Part shown: piece after piece, positions 25,162 through 36,203 of the stretch | Numbering within the stretch: the stretch's first letter is position 1 | How the letters are laid out: each line of letters starts with the position of its first letter | From: Eriocheir sinensis | Taxonomy: Eukaryota; Arthropoda; Malacostraca; Decapoda; Varunidae | Length of the DNA stretch: 64,000 bases | Assembly (NCBI RefSeq): GCF_024679095.1 | Contig: NC_066571.1 | Coordinates: 6,175,783-6,239,782 of the forward strand | Direction: 5' to 3' | Notes under the pieces: model-generated | Seen by the model: only the letters and a program-made list of their open reading frames with translations | Database searches by the model: none | Told to the model about the DNA's origin: nothing | Position numbers and translations under genes: made by a program

Positions 25162-25879
25162 CTTGAGCCCTTGAGCTGCCTCCTCTTCTGTCGAAACTTA
25201 AGTAAAATAGCTCAATGCATGAAAACCAATACTACAACCGCCTATCTTGCTGCCCCAGGGCTACGCGGCCACCAAGGTGGAATCCGAGGATGCTTGCTTC
25301 GTGAAGGAGCTGGATAAGACCCTGGAGGAGCAAGTGGACGAGCTCGTCAACAAAGGAAACTACACCATCACCGAGTCCGTCAACACAACCGCCATCCCAC
25401 TTGACGACGACGAGCAGAGCGACGTCGGCGACCGTGTCCTGGCCTTCTGCGACGGTCTCCCTGTCTACCAGCTGATTTTCGACGACGATGCAAGCGCTCT
25501 CCGCGATGACTCTTCCAGCGAGGAGGACAGCGACGAAAGCTCCGGCAGTGGAAGTGGAAGCGACAGTGATGAGTCCGACAGTGGAAGTGGAAGCGACAGT
25601 GATGAGTCCGACAGTGGAAGTGGAAGCGACAGTGATGAGTCTGACAGTGGCAGCGACAGCGATGAACCTGTAGAAAGTGCTACCGCCCCCGCCCTCAGAG
25701 ATTCCAGCGAAGAGGGTTCCAATAGCGAGGAGGAGGCCGGCACAGCATCGCCAGCCAACCGCCAAGTCTCTGTGGTCTTCAGGAAGTGCGTGTGGCTGTT
25801 CCTCGTCGCCAAGTGCTTCGTCACCACGCTCACCGTCCCCACAGGCGTCTCCATCGTCTTCCCCTGGTTCTTCGGTTAA
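23844..25879 (+). CDS. Secreted BRICHOS-domain precursor with Ser/Asp repeat linker and hydrophobic C-x8-C tail
   Basis: Coding exons are 23844-23900, 24760-24900 and 25259-25879, all joined in phase 0 with GT/AG borders; 272 residues. The exon with the start codon begins at 23832 (acceptor TTCCACAG). Residues 1-16 form a signal peptide (LLISCLFGLYLA core). Residues about 20-140 match a BRICHOS domain. QDYD (D63) aligns with the conserved BRICHOS Asp, ACFVKELD holds the first conserved Cys (C79), and LAFCDGLPVYQL holds the second (C130). N-glycosylation sequons lie at NYT and NTT near residues 100-110. Residues about 144-230 are Ser/Asp/Glu-rich, with three exact 11-residue repeats (SGSGSDSDESD), likely heavily phosphorylated or cation-binding. 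The tail, residues 235-272, is strongly hydrophobic and beta-prone, with C243 and C252. In this family BRICHOS chaperones an aggregation-prone client segment, usually C-terminal; the tail fits that role. It is unusual that an acidic linker separates them. No dibasic furin site is obvious. Confidence 0.82.
24519..24632. repeat. Copy 2 of the ~120-bp duplication (intron 2 of the BRICHOS gene)
   Basis: It differs from the copy at about 22699 by only a few substitutions, such as GTTCGCTG for GTCCGCTG. It lies about 130 bp upstream of coding exon 3 and could carry a shared splicing or enhancer element; nothing in the sequence proves that. Confidence 0.85.
25091..25160 (+). repeat. (CA)n microsatellite in intron 3 of the BRICHOS gene
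   Basis: About 35 CA units, starting roughly 190 bp after the exon 3 donor. It is followed by a fragment of the dispersed tail repeat (CCCTTGAGCTGCCTCC). Confidence 0.95.
25547..25645 (+). repeat. In-frame 33-bp coding repeat, three units
   Basis: Three 33-bp units differ only at a silent site in the third copy and encode the acidic Ser/Asp repeat of the BRICHOS precursor. A fourth, shorter unit follows. Near identity at the DNA level indicates recent or ongoing expansion, so repeat number may be polymorphic. Confidence 0.9.
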
Positions 25880-25999
25880 GCCCCGTGACCGACCCTTCCG
25901 CTGCCTGACCAAACAGATGACGACCTAACGTTCACTATATACTTAATTGGCTTCTTTTTGTTTTAGTCCCGATGATGTGCGCTAAGTTGATTCAATAAA
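25880..25999 (+). terminator. 3' UTR and poly(A) signal of the BRICHOS gene
   Basis: AATAAA at 25994-25999 lies about 115 bp after the stop codon at 25877-25879. It is followed by an A- and T-rich stretch and a TGT-rich element, a normal cleavage arrangement. Confidence 0.75.
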
Positions 26000-27037
26000 A
26001 AGCAACAAAATATATAGTCTGTTTGATATGCTCTCCTTTCCTCCCTCTGTACCATGCCTGTTCTGCGCCATGTTTCGACGAAGTGTGGGTCGCCCTTCAG
26101 CACAGAAAACTGAAACCACTCAATCGGCCGCCACTACTTCATAAATTACTAACACAAAGCGGCAGGAGGCACACATGCAGCTCTTAGTGTCCCGTCAACA
26201 GAGGCACACCTGAACCATCACCAACGCGATCTTTGGTAGCTTGCAAAATTCTTCTGCGTTTGGCTACAGGGAAAAAAAGTGAGCTTGCTTTTCTCCTTTA
26301 CAGTCCCACATGTACGAAATTCCTTAAGTTACAGCACATTTTTGTAGGGAGTCAAAGAAAACGTGACTGCTCGGCGACGCGGGAATACTTGTTACCAGCT
26401 CGAAGCCTCGTGGGACTGAAACACGGCAACCAACACCGGAGCAGCAAACATGAGACAAGTGTTTAATAATTACGCTTATTACAAACCTGCCAGGCGTCAC
26501 TACATATCTATTCATTTACCAACCGGCCCCTTGACTTCGCCCAGGTTCCAGTTATGAATACCTAGGGTCGAATCCTCAGCGGTGGTTGCTTCATAAGGAT
26601 ACTATTAGCGTCCAGTTTGTCTGAGCACCGAGGGAAAAAATCTCTTCCACAGAAGAGGCTAAGTAAGCACCGCTGCCAGTCGGACGACAATCTCAGCCAG
26701 TCACAAGGCAGCCGCGTCATCAGCTGTGCTTACAAACCCGCCCTCACTTCACAACTTGCTGTGCATTTTAAGACAGAATATAGATGATATGTTTCCAAAG
26801 AAAGTGCTTGGGTCAAGATTCAGCAAGGCCGAGATGCTCGCCGTGGTTGAGGAGGTAAAGAGACCAACGATTATCACGGGCAAGCATGACATCAGAGCTG
26901 GTGACGGACGCCAAGCAGCAGCGAGCTTGGCGGCGATGACCATGAATGTGAGCGAATTGATGATGATAACAGCAATGCCACGGAAAACACTAATAATGAG
27001 TAATGCCAACGCTTGTTAGGCCAGACACTGACGCTCT

Positions 27038-27076
<39 letters not shown>

Positions 27077-27280
27077 GATTCACTGAACACAGACAATTAA
27101 GGTGAAAAAAGTAGACAGTGATAGATAATATAATCATAACAAACACGGTCAGGCAAGCTGAGAGGAACAAACAACAGGGATATCAGTTCTAGAAAATCGA
27201 GATCGAGACATTCAGGAGAGAAAGACTGGGCTACATCTTATCACGTCGCCGCCACTTTACGCGGATAAACAGATACCTAG
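26000..27280. other. No gene recognised; (CA)n at 27038-27074
   Basis: An open frame at 26726-27019 lacks a recognisable domain, splice signals or GC3 bias and is not called. Confidence 0.5.
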
Positions 27281-27282
27281 AT

Positions 27283-27670
27283 AGCATACTAGGGCTACAA
27301 AGGGGGTCGTCAAGGCTTCACTAATGCTGAAAAGGATGATGCGTGGAGCGGGACTGTCGCTGGAGATTTAAAGAGCCGGAAACCGCGATTTGTTGATGAC
27401 GTCACGACCATAACATATAAATTTTGTCTGGTCTTAAATATCTTATAATCTCTTTAACCTCGCCATACTAAAGGCCTTAAAGGGGATCATGAAGGCTTAA
27501 AAATGAAAAAAGGATCGAGTAAGACTGCCGGTGGAGATTCAAACGAGCCGGTAGCCATGTTGATGACGTCACTTGCCTAACATTTAAACTTCGGTCCCGT
27601 CATAAAAATCCCGCGTACTCTCTTAACCTCGCCACACCACGGGCTCCAAAGTGCGCCATGAAGGCCACTA
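27283..27670 (+). repeat. Diverged tandem duplication, about 175-bp period, with CRE-like sites
   Basis: Blocks near 27283, 27462 and 27632 share CATACTA/CACCACGGGCTNNAAAG and TGAAGGCTT. TGATGACGTCAC, containing the palindromic CRE core TGACGTCA, occurs near 27393 and 27560. Confidence 0.65.
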
Positions 27671-27769
27671 AAGCTCAAAACGAAAGTAGATCCCTGCAAG
27701 AAGAGTTTACAAGCACAATGGCCCACTAAACAACACAAAACAGTACTAGAAGCCAACACTCACCAAGGT

Positions 27770-28000
27770 CGTGGTCTATCCTCCCTCCCAAGCTGCTGGC
27801 GGGGCTGACATGACGCTGACGGCTTCTTCGGCTTCTTCTGCCACTCCTGCGGGTCCTAGTCAACACTCACGCGGCAGTTCCACGCCTCCACACACGCAGG
27901 CACATGCACGCACCGCCCCGGGACTCACGCCACACCACCCTCACGAGTTGACGTCACAACAAGCACTAGCGGCCAGTGTTACCACATCCGTTGTTTAGGT
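27770..28000. other. CpG-rich island without an assigned gene
   Basis: GC-rich, Ala/Ser/Pro/His-coding frame (27771-27998) with no recognised domain. It could be a first exon or promoter of an unseen transcript on either strand; I cannot decide. Confidence 0.25.
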
Positions 28001-28170
28001 ACCATAGGATCTGAAAAGTGTACCAAATGAGTATAATATGTAGCAGGATAAGGAGACGTGCTATTTTCTATCATACACAAGTCACTGAAGCCTTTTTTTA
28101 TATATATTATGGTTTTAAGAATCCTCCATTTATATTTAGAATCACCAAAAAAATGCCATCCTTAGGTCCC

Positions 28171-28207
<37 letters not shown>

Positions 28208-28468
28208 ATACACGCACTATTGCTTTTTCGCTTATTTGCTCGTTTACTGTCTATAGTTTCGATGTTCGTAATGAGTGTACTATATAATTAAGATGCATAT
28301 ATTGTAGTCCATTTCGTCGACTCTGACAATAAAAAAAATCTTAGGAAGAAAATAATTTAGGCTCGTTTATACAGTTTACTATCTGAAATGGCGGAGAAGG
28401 AAGAATATTAACAAACTAGCGTGTTCCTTTCACTACCGTTCCCTCGTTCGCCTCCCGCTGAGCTCCAA

Positions 28469-28495
28469 GGGGGGGGCGCCGGGGGGGGGGGGGGG
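28469..28495 (+). repeat. G-run cluster
   Basis: A run of nine Gs, then CGCC and a run of fifteen Gs. It could form a G-quadruplex; such runs are also prone to sequencing error. Confidence 0.7.
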
Positions 28496-28547
28496 ATATT
28501 TCAGCCGTTTCCTCAGCTTAGTGCGTCGTGTAATGGAGAGACACTGA

Positions 28548-28576
28548 TTAGGTTAGGTTAGGTTAGGTTAGGTTAG
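28548..28576 (+). repeat. Interstitial (TTAGG)n arthropod telomere-type repeat
   Basis: Five to six perfect TTAGG units, the canonical arthropod telomeric pentamer, end directly at the boundary of a family-2 MITE. It may be a scar of double-strand break repair or chance expansion. Confidence 0.85.
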
Positions 28577-28579
28577 TGA

Positions 28580-28801
28580 GGCCGGTGTTATAAGACACTT
28601 TGGCTTCTCACATCAGCTATTTCTAAAGGACAAGGAGGGGGTCAGTTGGGTTCTAATGAGTGTTTCTTCAGGTTCATGGTACAGAAAGAGGGTCAAACTA
28701 CCACCAGGGTCATAAATCTACTCCTGGAAATGCCCACAACTCCAACGAAAGCCTTGTCAAATGTGTGTGCTTGGGCGGTGAAATGTCTTATGATACGACC
28801 C
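28580..28801 (-). mobile_element. MITE family 2, reverse copy at 28.6 kb
   Basis: It begins near GGCCGGTGTTATAAGACAC and ends near GTCTTATGATACGACCC. The interior is the reverse complement of the copies at 31354 and 38034 (for example ACGAAAGCCTTGTCAAAT). It starts directly beside the (TTAGG)n tract. Confidence 0.75.
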
Positions 28802-29639
28802 ATCTACCCATAACGAAGCTGAGAATGTGTTGGTTATGCGTCACCAGAGGGCGGAAGATGGATTGTTACAGCTTGGTGCGTGCGTCTAGCCGTTCAGTGC
28901 TGGTCATGTAATGCAGTAGTTTTTAAAAGGGCAAAGTTAGAATCTACCCATAACGAAGCTGAATGTGTTGGTTTTGCGTCACCAGAAGGCGGAAGTTGGA
29001 GAGTTTTATCTTGGTGGTGTCTCTAGCCGTTCAGTGTTGGTCATGGAACGTTTTATCTTGGTGGTGTCTCTAGACGTTCAGTGTTGGCCAGTCCCTCCCT
29101 GCCTCTTTCCCTCTCTCTCTCCCTCCCTCCCGGATGTCCAGCCCACCAACACGTCGTCGCCGCTGCTGTGCCTTAACGGAACAGCCTCAGCGACACCCCA
29201 ACGGACCCAGTGGACTAATTATTCAGACACACCGTCACCAGCACATTCCACCTGCACCCTTGGCCTCTGTGTGTGTGTGTGTGTGTGTGTGGCGCAGTGT
29301 TGCCCTCTGTGTCACTCTGAATCATTAATTTAGTACAATGCAGACGTAGTAACCCTCTTCCAACCTTGATTACGACTTTGCCACATGGAATTACTCTTAC
29401 GGTTCCCCCTTGAAGAGATTAACAATGTGCCTAATGGAATAACTCTTGCGTTCCCCCTTAAAGAGAAGAAGAAGCACCAATTATCACTGCTCACACTACC
29501 CAGAGCTTTGTCTTCTGCGCTTACAAGTATGACCCTTTGAGGTACTTTTATGGTTGTCACTCCTCCTCCTTCTCCTCCTCCTCCAGCAACGAGAGGCCTG
29601 GTAACTGGGCGATCAAAAGGTGGATGATACAGCGGCTCT

Positions 29640-29640
29640 T

Positions 29641-29673
<33 letters not shown>

Positions 29674-29758
29674 CTCTTCAATTAATATCTTCCTTTTGCC
29701 CTCCATCTGTCAATTTTTTTTTTTTATGGAGCGATCCCTCTTCCCCTTCCCTTCCCTT

Positions 29759-29812
<54 letters not shown>
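29640..29812 (+). repeat. (CA)n tracts at 29641-29670 and 29760-29812
   Basis: Perfect dinucleotide tracts. Confidence 0.95.
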
Positions 29813-30179
29813 CTGATGACTAAGTATCTACGTCCAAGAAAGGAATAATTAACGACACTCCGATGGTTACGATGACTCAGTACAACTTCTCTACGTAATC
29901 ATTAGCAACAGATGAAAACTATATGTAATTACAAAGATAAGCCACTGAATAGCTGGCTGTGTTGAGTTCCACGTGTGTTTGTCTTATTTTTTATTTACGT
30001 TTTTTTCACATGATAAACTAAGCATGTATTTCTTGGTTAGCTCATTTGTTTGTAAGTTACTGGGCTTGTAGTTTAGTCAGTGCACTAGTGAATTAATTAG
30101 TCAGACAGCCAGGTGATTTATTAGTTAGTGAGTCAAGCAGTAACTCAATTAGTCAGCTAGTTAGTTAGTTAGACCGTTA

Positions 30180-31006
30180 GTTAGTAAAAAAAAAGAAAAA
30201 AAAAGAAAGAAAGAAAGAGACAGAAGGAAAGAAAGAAAGGAAGAAATAAATAAAAGAAGAAGAAAGAAAGAAAGAAAAGGAAAGAAAGGAAAGAAAGAAA
30301 GAAAGAAAAGTTAGTTAATTAGTTAGTTCATTAGCTAGGTAAGTATTTAAGTACGTATTTTATTATCTATTGATGTTTACCCACTTACACTTTCGAGCAT
30401 GACGCAGAAATGACATGACGGCAGAATTTACTCAACTGAGCCTGTTATCGAGATCTTCAGGGGAGTATTCATTCACCTCATTATCTGTGAAGAAAAAGAC
30501 ACTTGTTTATGATATTCTCAGGCACTAGTTAATGTGTGTGTGTGTGTGTGTGTGTGTGCTCGCTGCTCTCCTCGTTACGGGTACAAATCGTCCACCAAGA
30601 ACACACTCGTAACCTGATATCGACTCTGTTTCCGGGAATGTCTTTTGTATCTTCCTAAGAGAAGAGACACACGCATATAGACTCAAGCCCTACAATGCCA
30701 AAAACGAACCCTCGGCCAGGCGGGGAGAGGCTGCACGGGACTCCTTACTCCTTGCAGGTCCAGTCGAGTCGTAGAAAAATGCTAGTAAGTGTGCGTGGAA
30801 GTCGTGGAGTTGTGTTCCCGTGTCCCAGGAGGAAGGAAGGACGATTATTTTTTTCCGTTCGGTTCACAGGATAATATTTTGACTCGAACCAGAAGTTTTT
30901 AATGGAGGAAAGATAATATTACACACACAGATAGATAGAGAAAGAAAGAAGGAAAGAGGGAGAGAAGGAAAGAATGAAAGGAAGAAAGAAAAGAAAAGAA
31001 AGACAG

Positions 31007-31038
<32 letters not shown>

Positions 31039-31150
31039 CAGAAGGAAAGAAAGAAAGGAATAAAGAAAAGAAAGACAGAAGAAAGAAAGAAAGAAGAAAG
31101 AAAGAAAAGGAAAAATAGAAAAGATAGAAAAAAAGAATGAAGAGAAATGA
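30180..31150 (+). repeat. Polypurine GAAA-type repeats at 30188-30310 and 30935-31140
   Basis: Two blocks of (GAAA)n/(GGAAA)n. Between them lie TTAG-rich sequence, a short (GT)n at 30533-30556 and no recognisable exon. Confidence 0.8.
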
Positions 31151-31353
31151 AAAAAGTTCACGAAAGACACAGAATAGAACTTAAGTCAATTCGTAGATGA
31201 TGACACAAATGATTGACAGTTTCTCGTCATGGCCTCGCGTTGCCAAGCTGACGTTAAATTAAGAAAAAATAAGAAAAGATGCTCAGTGTAATATTTTCCC
31301 TCGCCGCGCCTCCAAGCAGACGGTCGGTAAACTCTGGATATATACGAGACTAT

Positions 31354-31575
31354 GGGTCGTATCTTAAAACATTTCGCCGCCTAAGAACACATATTTGACA
31401 AGGCTTTCGTAGGAGTTGTGGGCATTTCCAGGAGGAGTTTGATGACCCTGTTGGTAGTTTGACCCTTCTTCTGTACCGTGAACCCAAAGAAACACTCATT
31501 AGAACCCGACTGACCCCCTCTTTGACCTTTAGAAATAGTTGATGTGAGAAACGAAAGAGTCTTACAATACCGACC
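31354..31575 (+). mobile_element. MITE family 2 (TTA-type), copy at 31.4 kb
   Basis: 222 bp with termini GGGTCGTATCTTAAAAC and ...GTCTTACAATACCGACC, imperfect inverted repeats. The flanking trinucleotide TAT is present on both sides. The interior (GACAAGGCTTTCGTAGGAG ... TGACCCCCTC) recurs at 38034 and, in reverse, near 28580, 37015 and 57794. Confidence 0.75.
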
Positions 31576-31857
31576 TATTTGTCCTCGAGGATACTGCGCC
31601 GCGCGACTCCTTTGATGCAGAAGAATTGAACAACATTATGAGAAGTTAGTTATTCACGTATTCATTTATATATATATTTGGTTAATTAGTTATTCATGTT
31701 CATTCCTTTACTTACGTATTTACTTTTTTAGCTTCAGTGCTTCGCGGAAACATAGTGAACCATAATTTTGGGTGTAGAATGTAGATGATGATAAAGTTTT
31801 CACTAAATAGAAACAAAGGACAAAAGATGCAAGGAAGAAAAATTAGTGATGAGACAA

Positions 31858-32090
31858 ACGAGTCGAATAATATAAAACTCATTTAAAAAGTGTGTTAATT
31901 ATGAGCCTTAGACGAGCCGAAGAACAAGACTCATTAAGCATCTATGTTCGTGATGAGCCTTGAAGGAGCTGAGTAACATAACCCTTTTAGCAAGTATGTG
32001 GTGGACCTTGAATAAGCTGAATAGCAAGACTCATTTATCATGTAGCCTACGTTTGTGATGAGCCTTGAAGGAGCCGAGTAACATAACGGG
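31858..32090 (+). repeat. Degenerate tandem repeat, about 68-bp period, just upstream of the NRF-6-like promoter
   Basis: ATGAGCCTT(A/G)GA(C/A)GAGC and ACTCATTTA recur three to four times between 31858 and 32090. Confidence 0.75.
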
Positions 32091-32314
32091 CTTGTGTTGT
32101 CCTGAGACGCACTATACAAGCACACAACAGCGATCACCCACACCCACGTCACGTCACACTGAGCCGCGTCGCCAGAGGTCCGCGCGGGGCCACGTGTCCT
32201 CGACGGATCACGGCCGCGTGTGCCGTGACGTCGGTGATAATGACGCGAGTATTTTTGTCCACCCGGATGTCTGGGCTGCGGCGTGACACCTGGGCCACCT
32301 GTGCAGCCCCTACG

Positions 32315-32700
32315 TATAAAGTGTGCCGCCGAGGCGTGGCGCTGAGGCCCCCTAACAGCCGCGGATCACAGCCCTTCCCGACGCCGCCATCAACACACCC
32401 TCGCACACACACCTCCCAGGAAACAACACCAGCAGGCGACACCACCGTCCTGCGTGCGAAACAAGACGGTTCAAGGGTCAAGGGTCACGAGGCAGACACT
32501 CACATGCACACACTCACGCCTCCCGGGAAATAACACAACACCATCAACCCGTGTACGATACAAGAGTGATCCGTCTACCCAAGGGTCAGAGGTCAAGTGT
32601 TGGTGGCAGGCAAGGGCATCAACAGCAGCAGCAGCGACAACACCAACAGCGTCACGAGCCCCGGCGTCCCCTCCTCGTCCCCGCTCCCCGTCGCCGTGTC
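32315..32700 (+). promoter_or_regulatory. Putative promoter and 5' UTR of the NRF-6-like gene
   Basis: TATAAA at 32315-32320 lies in a GC-rich, CpG-containing stretch. A CACGTG E-box core occurs near 32190. If transcription starts about 30 bp downstream, the 5' UTR is roughly 350 nt and contains one short upstream ORF beginning near 32502. A CAG/CAA-rich segment at about 32620-32650 precedes the start codon. Confidence 0.45.
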
Positions 32701-35700
32701 ATGCGTGAGTGTCGCCGCGGGCACCGTCTTTGATCAGAGCGCAGGACGCGTCCCTTCATCCCTCCGCTGCTCTCTGTCCGTCCTGTCTAATCCAACTACC
32801 TTTCACCTTTTTTTCTTGCGTGTCAAAGTGGATGAAAGTGTGCAGAAAATTTTTACCATACTTGCTTCTTTTAAACGTTTTATTTCAATAGATGCAAGCA
32901 GTGATATATAAATGGTTTCGGTGGCGCAGAAAAAAATGCTTGATGACATGTGACGGCCTCAGGTTATAACACTCGTGCGTCACAATGTTGTTCTCTGTCC
33001 ATTCTGTCTAATCCAACTACCTTTCACCTTTTTAATTGCGTGTCAAAGTGGATGAAAGTGTGCAGAAAATTTGTACCATATCTGATCCTTTAAACGTTTT
33101 ATTTCAATAGATGCAAGCAATGATATATAAATGGTTTCGGTGGCGCAGAAAAAAAATTGCTTGATGACATGTGACGGCCTCAGGTTAAAACACTCGTGCG
33201 TCATGCTGTTGTAATCAATATTTCTCTGCCTGGGTGCGTCATTTCTGCTCACTGGCTGACTACACTGCAAGGATATAAACACACAAAAGAGAAACGTTTC
33301 CTTGAGTGCGGTGCAGTATTCAAATGTTTATCGTTCCCCCCACCAGGTTCTCTAGCATGGGGCGTGAAGCAAGTGGTGGTGGTGGTGGTGGTGGTGACAA
33401 TGGTGGTGGTGTCGGTGGAGGCGGCCGAGCGCGTCACCATCCCGGGACACACTCAAGACACTCTTCTGTCCCTCAGGTGAGACTCCATGCCACGGGACAC
33501 AGGTATCGCCCCTAAGGTAACGGGACTGTTGCCTGAAGCCCTCGTGGTGGAAGTGGTCACAGGGAAATCAGACCCAAATCCCAAACTCACGCCCCTTTGG
33601 GATTTGCATTGACTTAAATTCTTATCGTTAAATGTGCAGAGGGGCTAATCATACTGACGTGATTTCTTGATGTATAAATAAAAACCCACACTGGCAGACT
33701 GAAGATGGTGGCAGTTAAGTGTCCACCGAAACTGTTTGGTTAAAAATATAACTCTATCGTCTGCCAGTGTCGGTTTTTATTTATACGTTAAATATGCGGT
33801 TATGATAAACGTAACTTTTCCAACACTTAAATTGCTGCACTTGTGGATCTCAACTTCGCAATCCATTATTAAATATGTATTCGTGAGTTTCAAGTGGGGA
33901 GCATCAAGACTCATTTCGGGCTAAATCTGATCTTGCTCTTTGGTTTCGCTCTGTGTTTCCTTTTCATTATGGAGCGAAGTGTTGCGGACTTTTTTTTATC
34001 ATATTCTGCTCTTGGCCAGTTTCCTATAATATATATAAAAATGATTACCCCAAGGAAAGAAAAGAAACTGTAGCCAGACTTCAAGCTTGTGGTGGTGATG
34101 GATATCTTGGGGTTCAGTCCTTAAGGGAGCCATTCATCCTCTCTGCGCCCTTCAGATGGCTGCTGGGGAGGCACTACTACCCCGTGCGAGCAGCCGCGCC
34201 CCAAGACCTCGCCGCCGGCCTCTGCCTCGCCCACTCGGCCCTCACCCTCGCCTCCTCGCAGCCCTGGAGTCGCACCAGTGAGAAACTATAACTTTTTGCA
34301 ACATAAACCTTCCATGTGCATAAAACTAATGTTCAGGTGTTCATTTCTTACAGGCACGTGTCGATCCACCTCATAACGCACTTTTTTTGTCATTTGTTCC
34401 ACTCCTTACCACTCCATGTGCATAAAATAGTCTTCGTGTTGTTGGTCTTCCTAACGAACGAGTCCACACATCTCTTCACTGTTTGGCGAGTAATTTGCAT
34501 CTTTGTGTCTATAACAGTGTTCTTTATTTATTTTTCTTACTGTGACTTAATCATATCTGCATCCTTACCCTTCTTCACTGTTTGAGGAGTAATTTGAATC
34601 TTTGTGTCTATAACAGTGTTCTTTATCTATTTCTTCTATCTGTGACTCAATCATATCTGCATCCTTACCCTCACGATCAACTGGCAAGCTTCGATAGCAC
34701 TAAGAGCCGTGTCTATCGCCGTCTGGTGTTTAGTTAATCCTCTGTGAATGAGTGGCGACCCTGGTAATAGTCTTCCTCCATCCAGTATACAGCAAAGAAC
34801 CAAATTTAGACATCCCTTTCCTCTCTCCCTCCTGCCTCCTGTCTCCCGCCCTTTGTGAAGAAGAGATGGCCCTGATAACAGTCTCCCGCGACCCAGTACG
34901 GCAAAGAACTTTAATTCAGATCACTGTTGCCAGATTGTCGTACTCAGAACATAGTTTTTACCGGTTTCTGACGCATAACTATTGTCAAGAAACATCAGGA
35001 ATTAACTATTTTAACGATAACTATGAATGAATCTCGTTATCAGGGCCCAGGAGACAGTTTTGGGGTTAGAAATCGATAAAAAATACGAGGCTGAGTACGA
35101 CAATCTGTTAACGTTGATCCAGATGTCCCTTCCTACTCACGTTCCTGCCTCCTGTCTCCCGGTGTCTGATGTGTACAAAGTTATCCCCTTGTGAAGGCGT
35201 GGTGGTCCAGATAACCAACGTTGCCAGATTGTCGTACTCAGCCGCTTATATTTCCCGACTTCCTACCCCGAAACTGTCTTCTGGGCTCCAATAACGAAAC
35301 TCATTTATAGTTATTGTTAAAAGAGTTAGATCCTGATGTTTCTTGGCAATAGTTAGGCGTCAGAAACCGGTAAATACTATGCTCTGAGTACGAGAATCTT
35401 AGGCGTCAGAAGCCGGTAAATACTATGCTCTGAGTACGATAATCTTAGGCGTCAGAAACCAGTAAAACTATGCTCTGAGTACGATAATCTTAGGCGTCAG
35501 AAACTGGTAAATACTATGCTCTGAGTACGATAATCTGGCAACGGTGCAGATAACACTCTTCCGCGATCCGTTACTACAAAGAATCCTAATCCGGACGTTC
35601 CTTTCATCTCTGCCTCAGTGTGGGACGCCAGCGGCAAGGTGGCTGACGGTGTGGCTGCAGGTGCTACGGAGGCTCGCGGGCACCCTGAACTATGTGAGGG

Positions 35701-36165
35701 AGTCACCACGCACTTCCCCGGCGCCCTCACCTCCCACCTGAAGCACAGCAGCCTCCATCTGGCCCTGCACAACCTGAGCCTGGCGGCCTTCCCCCCTGAG
35801 GTACTCCAACAGCAGGACACGACGCTGCGGGGACGGTACTGCCTCGTCTCCGTTCGGTAAGATAAACAAGTCCTTTATACTTCTAGAACTGCACTGATAA
35901 TCCTTTTTTGGTGCCTCGTTTTGTCTTCACATGAACATTACCATTCCGGGCATTTTTTTACAGTAAAGGAAGCAGCTCAAGGGTAAGAACAGATGATAAA
36001 AAAAAAGCTCCTGACTGCTTTTACACTTCCTAATGGGTCGCTGTTTTAATGTTGTGGCTAGGGAGTTTAAGACCAGATGCCCCTCCTGACGCCACGCGGA
36101 GGCAATGGGGTTCGAAAATACATGAAAAACTAAGCATGTTGAGCAGATGTTAGCAGGAAGGTTGG

Positions 36166-36203
<38 letters not shown>

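Noticed and set aside
26726..27019. 97-codon frame after the BRICHOS gene
   Set aside because: Overlapping open frames on both strands and no domain or splice context; probably chance.
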